This document shows, in pieces, positions 56,901-64,000 of a stretch of 64,000 bases of DNA. The notes beneath the pieces are model-generated. The model searched no databases and was not told where the DNA came from. It saw only the letters and a list, made by a program, of their open reading frames with translations. The position numbers were made by a program, and so were the translations under genes. The stretch's first letter is position 1. Every line of letters starts with the position of its first letter. Source of the stretch: Heliocidaris erythrogramma (taxonomy: Eukaryota; Echinodermata; Echinoidea; Camarodonta; Echinometridae); NCBI GenBank assembly GCA_025617745.1, contig CM046869.1:18864994-18928993 (forward strand), in the 5' to 3' direction.

Positions 56901-56994
56901 GGATGATAGTTTAAAGCTGCCACAAAGTCTTTTCAGTTTTAAACAAAAAATGAAGAAAATGTTGATTAATAACTATACAAGTTCCTTATATTGA
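53905..56994 (+). pseudogene. Nearly complete EN-RT LINE ORF, frameshifted
   Basis: EN domain (53905-55030): SLLHCNIRSMNRNFESLKI, IGIAETCI, GGGVACFISN, GIIYRPPNSN, IMGDFNINLL, SRPTRLT, LIDNIFSN and ISDISDHFPIF cover the endonuclease motifs. RT (55326-56470): ALNKLP-type KLPGKKSLGFDKIDN, VVPIYKKGDQTKLGNYRSIS, IFLDFSKAFDTINH, NCGVPQGSLLGPLLFLIYIN, then the catalytic FADDSN in another frame (about 56165). The C-terminal part (56534-56994) has LILPHLTYGILAWG and FAGTKLWNSLDDSL. Breaks: frameshift near 55090, stop near 55315, frameshift near 55775, frameshift near 56165, stop at 56465, frameshift near 56780. CR1/L2/jockey group; inactive but young compared with the other copies. Confidence 0.92.
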
Positions 56995-57510
56995 TTGACC
57001 TGCTCCCTCGCCTTCTCCCTCCTTTCTCTCCCCCCCCCCCCCCTCTCTCTCCCCCTGCTTCTTTTTCATTTCATTGTATGTGTGTGTGTGTGTGTTGTCC
57101 TGTACCTTCCTTACTTTTTGTATACGTTGTCAACCAGTGCTGGGCTAATCTCATATTTTGTGTGAAATAAATTTGCTAGTATAAATGCATAATCGTATTT
57201 TTTTTTTGACCTAAGTAATACAAGCTTTGCTTTTAATTTAGGTTCCACCACTTTTGTTTTACTATAAGTTCCTCCACAATCTTTGTGAATATCTCATTGA
57301 ATCTGTACTTATGATCTAGTTTGTATAGTTATTATGTTTTACCTTCGTGTTATATTCTTTACAAACATTGTAATTATGTCATTTTTGTATTATCTTTCTT
57401 ACTTTGTACTTTATTGATATTCATTTATGATTGGCATGTATATTGTATTTCAGTTTGTTGAAAAAAAAAAAAAAGTGGAAAAAATAAATTCAAATCAAAT
57501 CAAATCAAAA
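56995..57510 (+). mobile_element. LINE 3' UTR and (TCAAA)n tail
   Basis: C14 and CT tract, TG microsatellite (57077-57094), AATAAA sites, then A14 and aaataaattcaaatcaaatc with further aaatc units to 57509. The repeated tail marks the end of the LINE starting at 53905 or earlier. Confidence 0.75.
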
Positions 57511-58005
57511 CGAGGAGTAAGCCTGACGTGAATTTTCATGAAACAATATTACAGAAGAAATACATCATTACATATGAATTGCCCCCTCCCCTCCCTCGCC
57601 TACTAATATTGAGTGACGACTCTGGCATTAACATGTCTGACACTTATTATTTCTTTTCTGGGGGGCTAAGGTGGTTTGCTTGTAGTCTAGTCTTGTCTTC
57701 AGGGGCGACCGTGTGACTTCCAAAGTGGGGGAGGGGCGCCAAGAAAACAGGGCACTTACAACAGATTATAATGGACACTTATTCAAAGGAAATTGGGAAA
57801 TTGTCGACTGAAAAGGGGCACGTGACAAAATGAACAGGGCGCTTATCAGAGATCAAATGGGGAAGTGGCACTTTTACAAAGTAATTCACCTCACTCTCAA
57901 GCTTTCTTCTCTCTCTTTAGCGAGTCCTTCTTTCTGTATGATTTTATCTTGTTCTCCTCCTTACTTTTGAATACATGGGATGTACACGATGGAACAGCTT
58001 TAGTT
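57511..58005. repeat. Degenerate GGGGCAC repeats
   Basis: Within 57710-57890 words like agggcacttacaaca, aaggggcacgtgac and agggcgcttatcagag repeat loosely. They are the reverse complement of words in 63600-64000 (aagtgcccctttc, ctgatgagtgcccct). Confidence 0.5.
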
Positions 58006-58165
58006 TGAATAATAACAATAATACTAATAATCCGCTTTTATATAGTGCCTAATACATCAGCGATGTCTCTAAGCGCTTTACAGATATATTATTACCCCGG
58101 ACTGTTACACACCAGTCCCATGAAAATCTATTTTCCTACATATATCTGTAACAATTTTATAGTAA
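58006..58165 (-). mobile_element. SINE 3' tail fragment
   Basis: aataatccgcttttatatag then tgcctaatacatcagcg and ctaagcgctttacag then attaccccgg, in minus orientation with an (AAT)n-like end at 58008-58030. This is the same tail type as the SINE at 36583-36834. Confidence 0.7.
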
Positions 58166-58180
58166 AATAAGCCATTCTTA

Positions 58181-58186
58181 TTTATT
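58181..58186 (-). promoter_or_regulatory. Candidate polyadenylation signal downstream of the ankyrin gene
   Basis: AATAAA on the minus strand, about 180 bp beyond the tandem copies of the last exon. Weak evidence in AT-rich DNA. Confidence 0.25.
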
Positions 58187-58364
58187 TATATAGAGAGTTG
58201 TTTCCTCCAAAAGAAATGTTTCTCATACAATATTGAGGAACATATTTACATGAAAGAAAAAAGCAATTTGTATATCTCTTAAATCAGATGTATTTGTCAT
58301 GACTTATTCAATAATCAATGGCTTATTAAACACACCTACATGTGCACAATTATGAACTACATCT

Positions 58365-58941
58365 GCTGATGACAGTATTGGGCAGCTAGCCTTGCATCTA
58401 CGGTGGCAATGTTCCATATGTTTCCCCATTCAACTTGAGACTGCCAGTGGGTATTGTGTCCTTCTTCTTTAACCTATCTATGAACTCTTTGATAAGTGAT
58501 GCTGTCTGCTGATGGCCATATTGGGCAGCTAGCCCCGATCTACGGTGGAAATGTTCCATAATTATGTTTCCCCATTCAACTTGAGACTGCCAGTGGGTAT
58601 TGTGTCCTTCTTCTTTAACCTATCTATGAACTCTTTGATAAGTGATGCTGTCTGCTGATGGCCATATTGGGCAGCTAGCCCCGATCTACGGTGGAAATGT
58701 TCCATAATTATGTTTCCCCATTCAACTTGAGACTGCCAGTGGGTATTGTGTCCTTCTTCTTTAACCTATCTGTGAACTCTTTGATAAGTGATGCTATCTG
58801 CTGATGGCCATATTGGGCAGCTAGCCCCGATTTACGGTGGAAATGTTCCATTTGTTTCCCCATTGAACTTGAGACTACCAGTGGGTATTGTGTCCTTCTT
58901 CTTTAACCTATCTGCGAACTCTTTGATAAGTGATGCGGTCT
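58365..58941 (-). repeat. Tandem copies of the last ankyrin exon end (143-146 bp period)
   Basis: The word gctgatg(g/a)c occurs at 58365, 58508, 58654, 58800 and, in the coding exon, at 58942: spacings 143, 146, 146, 142. Each unit repeats the exon end (minus strand: AAQYGHQQTASLIKEF, DRLKKKDTIPTGSLK, NGET). The three downstream full units carry a small insertion (ataatt type) that the exon copy lacks. Since periods are not multiples of three and a stop ends the exon copy, the extra copies sit in the 3' UTR or beyond it. Confidence 0.88.
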
Positions 58942-59235
58942 GCTGATGACCATGTTGGGCAGCGAGCTGAGCTGCTGTAAAGCCTTCTGCATTGGGTTTG
59001 TTGGCTGGGATCAAAGCAGATTCTAGTAAGTACTGCAATGCTTCGAGTTGATTACTTACTGCAGCCACACGAAGTGCTGTATTACCACTGTAGTCTGTGC
59101 AAGTCATATCTACTCCCGCCATGTGGTATGCTAGCAATCCTGTTACATCATTTATTGCTGCAGAGCTGCATAGTAGGACACCTAGTACAAAGGGACTCTC
59201 ATGTATCAGATGGCCACCGCATTGCTTTATCATCT
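58832..59235 (-). CDS. Ankyrin-repeat protein, last exon (possibly L-asparaginase/ASPG-like)
   Basis: Acceptor ttctggattcag before 59235; stop TAA at 58834-58832. About 133 codons: MIKQCGGHLIHESPFVLGVL, LCSSAAINDVTGLLAYHMAG, VDMTCTDYSGNTALRVAAVS, NQLEALQYLLESALIPANKP, then GFTAAQLAAQHGHQQTASLI and a basic tail RLKKK. Two to three ankyrin repeats are visible (DYSGNTALRVAA...LEALQYLLE; GFTAAQLAAQHGHQQTASLI). The LCSxAAxxDVxxL...GVDxxxxDYxGxTAL pattern recalls the C-terminal ankyrin part of L-asparaginase/ASPG, but glutaminase-type or other ankyrin proteins cannot be excluded. Upstream exons are not visible before 64000. Confidence 0.75.
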
Positions 59236-59399
59236 CTGAATCCAGAATCAAAAAAATAGTCGGTCGTTGAATGCTTTTAAGTTGTCACTGAATAACCCAA
59301 ATTAATACTTGATCTACATGTCATCATCAAAATTTTTAGATATGATCAATCCCGGATGTCACGTTGAAAATGCAAAGAAAACACTTTTATCAAATATAT

Positions 59400-60053
59400 T
59401 TAAAGGACAATTAACCCCACGTGATATTCTAGATGCGCCTATTGTCTGCTACGTCTTTCCATGGAGGCTGCCATTTTGTGCATGACACGGATCATTAGGT
59501 ACCATATGCATTGATAATAGCCTACCTTTACAACAGATACGTCGCTTTGTTCTGATTGTATTACGATTGTTATTGGCCATGGGCCTAGATAATTGACGAC
59601 CCATGAGTTCTAATAGCCATCCTGTAAAGCAGATTCCTCGCTTTGTTTTGGTATTGTTACGATTGTCTCCGTCCTTGACGTCAATTCTCCGTCCTTGACG
59701 TATATTTTTTATGAAGTATATTTTTTATGAACAAATTAAGACCTTTTAAAAAATATATAAAACTAAACTTACATTTCAGAATATGTGACTTTATCTAATA
59801 TATATTTGTCCTCTAAAAATCAATTACAAGTTAACGATGAAGGAAATTTTACTTGGGATGAAAAATATGTTCGTGTACACATAAAGTAATGGCAGCCCCC
59901 TTATTATTGCTAGCAGACGATAACTTGGCTGGAAAATAGTGATTTATATCTATATCCTGTGTTTTTACATGAAATTGCATGTATCAAATAAGAGGCATAT
60001 ACTACACCATTCAAAATAAGCTAATTCATACGCCGAGGTTAATTTCCCTTTAA
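59400..60053. mobile_element. 654-bp TIR element, relative of 13107-14009
   Basis: Starts TTAAAGGACAATTAACCCC and ends gaggttaatttCCCTTTAA. It shares ggctgccat/atggcagcccc and gctagcagacgat with 13107-14009. It lies upstream (5') of the ankyrin exon, so probably in an intron. Confidence 0.75.
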
Positions 60054-61794
60054 CATTTAGTTTAATATAAAGAGCATAGTTGGTTTTTATATTCGCTCTT
60101 TTTACAGAGAGTACGATTTGTTTAAATATTCAGAAACCAAGAATATGATGATAACTTTGAAGTCAAAGTCAATTTCTGGTAATCGTTTATTCAATACTTG
60201 GTCAAAGATATGAATCATGAAAGATAAAACACTTTTGAGGAATAATTGCATTAATATATTTTAAGATGCAGAATGTTAGCTTTGGAAAAATTGTAATGGT
60301 CTTATTGCATTCTCATAATTTTATAGCTTGAGAATTATTTCAAAGCTGTACTTAGCTTATTCTATAAACTGAGAAAGTGTAGTGACAAATAATACACAGG
60401 GATAAATGTACATTTTTGTGTCAACACTTTAGAATTTATTAAGCATATGAAATAGAGAGTAAACGTAAAGGTGCGTTTATTTTCTTAAATATACTTACCT
60501 GTACTTATCAATGCTACATTAATAGCTTTGACAGGGATTCATTATTTTATGTCAAATGTAAACTATGCTAGGATATACAGGTTTTCAAAACCACTTTCAG
60601 ACATGCCAACTAGTACGAATTCCTCACCCAGTTTCGCTCATATTACACTTGATAAGGGGGTACCAACATCTATGGATGTCTGGAATTAATTTCGAACACA
60701 ACATTACCATAATGCATCGCACCCGTCTCCTCGAACAACCTTTTGTTATCCACTGGCATTAACTATTTATGGCTGTGGGTTACAAGAACTGTTCTAAATT
60801 TTTGCCTGTGATACACAATGCCATACCCCCTTATCAACCGTAAAAGGTAAGGAATACGATTTTAGGTTGGCAGCACTGCACTTTGCATTGTTTTGAATGA
60901 GGTAACTAAGGATACTATTCCTTTATTCTTTCTTATACAGATTGAATTGCCGGTTTCCAATCCACCTTTGTCCATGTTATGCATTATAGCTTTACATCTG
61001 ATGAAAATCGATTAATACAATACTAAACCGAATACACCTGTTTGAAGACTCCTTTCTTTGAGCGTTCCACTTACAAATATTGCGAAGGGAGAATTGTGAA
61101 CAGTTCCTTATACAGGAATTGAGTGTGAGGGGTATAAATCTTCTTCTTTTATTCATCAAGGAATAAGCACTCCAGTTTGATTTATAATAAACTTGAACAT
61201 AGCTACGAATATCGCAAATGGCATGAATTTGGGATTCTTTATTTTGAGTTTTACCGTGTGACACCGGAAATATGTTGTTATTTTCTAAAGTGTTTCCAAA
61301 TAAAAAAAAATTAATGTCAACTTTAAACTGTAAGTTAAATTAACTGTTAAATCGTTTCTATTTATTTTTTAATTGGTGTTTGTTTTTTTTTATCTTGGTT
61401 TTTTGTGTGTCTTTCCAAATTTAACACTTTTCTTCAATCTCATTATTCTTAGTTGTCTTCAAATCTGGATTTTGTATATACGTAAATTAATTTATTTCTT
61501 AGTAATTTCTACAAGGGATTGTATTCTTTCATCTGCATGTCATTCTTTAAAGATATTGTCATGTACATAGTAAATGCTGACAGGGCCGTTGTGGAAAGCA
61601 GTTCGGGTTTGTCAGGGTTATGCTGAGTACGTCTGTGGTATCATTTTACAACAAAATCATAAGAAAAATGCAGAAAGATAATGTTCATTGTCAATGAACA
61701 CTTGAATATGTCTAGACTGCATGTTTCATTAAATCCATTCATTATCAGTAGAACATTATTCAATACCAGGATCATCAATATACACTGTCCATTT
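60054..61794. other. Probable intron/intergenic, nothing recognised
   Basis: AT-rich. No exon for the ankyrin gene could be supported on the minus strand. Confidence 0.5.
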
Positions 61795-62731
61795 AAAGTA
61801 GAACACTCAAGAAAATCACAAATATGGCAATTAATGTATCACTAGAAATTGGGAAGCTTACAGATGGCAATCGTATAAGTTTTATGTCAACTGCGTATAT
61901 GATGATTATAAAAACAACACAAATAAAAGCTCTTCTCAGCATGTGGAATATCCGAGGATTCGCCAGAAATATAGCGATGTTTTGATGTCGTCATACGAGG
62001 GATCGATCCTGCTTAAGCAGACGACGTCCTATAATGAATGAACGTAATTGCAATGCAATTATTTATCAAATTATAAAGAGTTTGGTACATTTAAACATGA
62101 CCTTATTTCACACCATTCTAAAAGGGAAAGTGAACTGATTCTGATAACTAAAACCGTTTGATTGTAAATACACAGGAGAAGGGTCAATGATCAATGAAAT
62201 AAACCCCATTTTCAAATTGAAAAGCCCTGCGAATAATAGCTGGATGGTATTCGTTCCCTCTTGAAACGCCGAACATGCCGCGGTGCAAGCAGCTGAAAAT
62301 ACAATGGCGTCTTATTTTGTTTACAAGTGACTGATTCCTTTATTTTTTTAACGCTGCATTTTTTCATCAAAATAATACCATACACGAAGTTAAGAGTGAG
62401 GCAACAGACTAACATTAAGACTGACGCTAGTCAAGTAAGAGAAATAAGTGAAGAGGAGATGACAAAACAGGCACTGAAAAATGTGTATAATGTTATGGGA
62501 CATCGTCTGCTTAGACAGGACTCGCCCCTCTTGTGTCGTCACACATCTCAGCAGCGTTCAAGGAGCTTTTCAGCTGCTATATCGGGGGCTGTATTTTACC
62601 GTTTTATAATTGATAATAATCATTAATTCAAATGTTTCCAAGCTTTAAATTTGGATAACCTTGTTTAATTTATGCCATCTATGCAATAATAAGTATTAAG
62701 GCAATATTTAAAATCATCAGTGTTCTACTTT
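61795..62731. mobile_element. 937-bp TIR element, AAAGTAGAACACT ends
   Basis: Starts AAAGTAGAACACT and ends with its exact inverse; flanks read TTT and AAA, so a TTAA-type target is possible. The interior is nearly identical to 34924-35867 read in reverse, yet the terminal ~13 bp differ (AAAGATCACATTGC in that copy). Confidence 0.85.
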
Positions 62732-63599
62732 AAACACATCCTTTGATTATACCAACATACCGTGAATTTCCGGGTCTCACACCAACATTTCAATGCTGCA
62801 AACAAAAAAAAAATTTTATAATGGAATTAATTTTTTTAATTCCCCCTCCCACACAGATATGGCTTCATTGTATTCTTTTTGATATTAGAAATTTAAAAAA
62901 ACCCATCTTATTCAACATTTAATGTTGAAAGCAAGCGAACCAGACAGTGACATTTCTTTTTCGAAGTATACTCCTCCCACACAGATATATCTTGAGTGTA
63001 CTTTTTAAACATCGTTTTTCTTTGTTACTTCAAACAGCAGTTAACGTAACTAAGTCTATATAAACACAGATATGACACTGAGAAGATTGCGACTTCTCAA
63101 GAATATATCTTCATTAATCTTCTCTTACCATGATTATGAGTGAATATACATTCTCTTTGTAGAATCATCTATTGATTTATAGCTGAACTACATTGTGAAT
63201 TTAGAGGTCACATCAACAATGTAAAATGCAACATTTCATTGTTGAAAAAAAAACACGAACCAATATGTTTTTTCGAAATCCCTCTCCCATGCAGGCATGA
63301 CTTCATTGTACTTTGTACTCGACATTTTTCCTTGTTACTTCAAACGGCAGTTACCATAACTACATCAACACAGAAATGTATGAAAAAGTCATAAAACAAT
63401 ACACATGTGGTACATATCGCATTAATAAATAAAAACTAAGTGTTAAGAATTTCTCGTCTAATTGAATTGTACTCCAAACTATTGAGACTTCTCAAATATA
63501 GCTTTGTTTATTACATTTTGTCACTGCTCATTACCTATCAAAGAACAATATGCTGGGATAATCTCAGTAGACCGACAACCCACGGGTACGATAATATGT
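62732..63599. repeat. Diverged direct repeats (ccctcccacacagatat)
   Basis: ctcccacacagatat or ctcccatgcaggcat followed by cttcattgtact occurs near 62847, 62972 and 63285. The two latter are followed by ttgttacttcaaac(a/g)gcagtta, giving a ~313-bp spaced direct repeat. No coding frame. Confidence 0.6.
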
Positions 63600-64000
63600 A
63601 CTGATACAAACATGCCCTTTTTTCAAGCACCCATAAAGTGCCCCTTTCTAATTTTGAAAAAGGTGCCCCTCTTTACTCTAATAAGTGTCCCGTTTTCTTC
63701 CATAAGAACGCCCTTTCCTTAAGTTCCCCTGTTCAAATCTGGTGAGTGCTTCTATTTACTTCTGTTCCCCTTTCCCTTTCCTTTAAGTCCCCTTTTTACC
63801 ACTTTTTAAGTGCCCTTTTCAAATCTGATGAGTGCCCCTTCTTTCCTTCTGAATTAGTGACAATGTCCCTTTCTTATAAATGCCCATTTCCAATTTTGAT
63901 AAGTGCCCCTTTTCAAATCTTATTGATGCCCTTTTGTTTTCTTACTTCTGACAAGTGTCTTCCCCGCCCCCCCTATTTTTATTTAGATTATTTCCCTTTC
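63600..64000. repeat. Degenerate minisatellite of AAGTGCCCCTTTC words
   Basis: Loosely repeated aagtgcccctttctaatttt, gagtgccccttctttc and taagtcccctttt words continue to the window end. They are the inverse of words at 57710-57890. Confidence 0.75.

Noticed and set aside
60992..61264. Possible upstream exon of the ankyrin gene
   Set aside because: No ankyrin or asparaginase motif and no good splice boundaries.

Overview
The window is AT-rich animal nuclear DNA with few genes and many repeats. I infer a marine invertebrate deuterostome, most likely an echinoderm (a sea urchin fits well). The reasons are the GT-AG split gene of the NXPE family, several families of CR1/L2/jockey-like and L1/Tx1-like LINEs, tRNA-headed SINEs carrying a TTATATAGCGC-type tail, and a large crowd of small terminal-inverted-repeat (TIR) elements. 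The species call is inference. There is no bacterial-style gene organisation, no rRNA and no CRISPR.

Two host loci are visible, both on the minus strand. The main one is a five-exon NXPE-like gene: exon 1 at 25584-25727, exon 2 at 22092-22688, exon 3 at 20661-20821, exon 4 at about 18690-18737 and exon 5 at 15594-16381. It encodes a signal/anchor segment, an NXPE N-terminal Ig-like domain, the ETCNFTD...PWFC linker and a C-terminal GDS...DxxH (SGNH-like) esterase/acyltransferase domain. Intron phases agree across all junctions. Exon 5 is broken by one extra base in a C5 run at 16303-16307, which is either an assembly or read indel or a real lesion. The second locus is the last exon (58832-59235) of an ankyrin-repeat protein, possibly L-asparaginase/ASPG-like. 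The end of that exon has been tandemly copied about four more times at a 143-146 bp period (58365 onward).

Layout: 1-6.1 kb holds MITEs and a diverged repeat pair. 6.1-10.5 kb is a pair of ~300 bp inverted arms around a LINE, itself interrupted by six 288-bp tandem units that each carry a tRNA-like sequence. 10.9-15.2 kb holds GC-rich and AT-rich foldbacks. 15.6-25.7 kb is the NXPE gene with repeat-filled introns. 25.8-33.5 kb holds foldbacks, a decayed EN-RT LINE in pieces and the C-terminal half of an L1/Tx1-like LINE. 34.5-41.4 kb holds nested TIR elements, a SINE, Tc1/mariner-like elements in TA repeats and a 185-bp dimer with a hammerhead-like motif. 41.4-50.6 kb is mostly non-coding with a nested set of foldbacks (47.7-49.8 kb). 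52-57.5 kb is a nearly full-length but frameshifted EN-RT LINE. 58-64 kb holds the ankyrin exon and further TIR elements.

The recurring theme is foldback (palindromic) DNA. At least three unrelated palindromes carry tRNA-like sequence, and one is a clear strand-switch product of the 288-bp unit. About twenty poly(G)/poly(C) tracts of 12 bp or longer are scattered through the window. Reverse transcriptase and endonuclease sequences here belong to LINEs, all broken.
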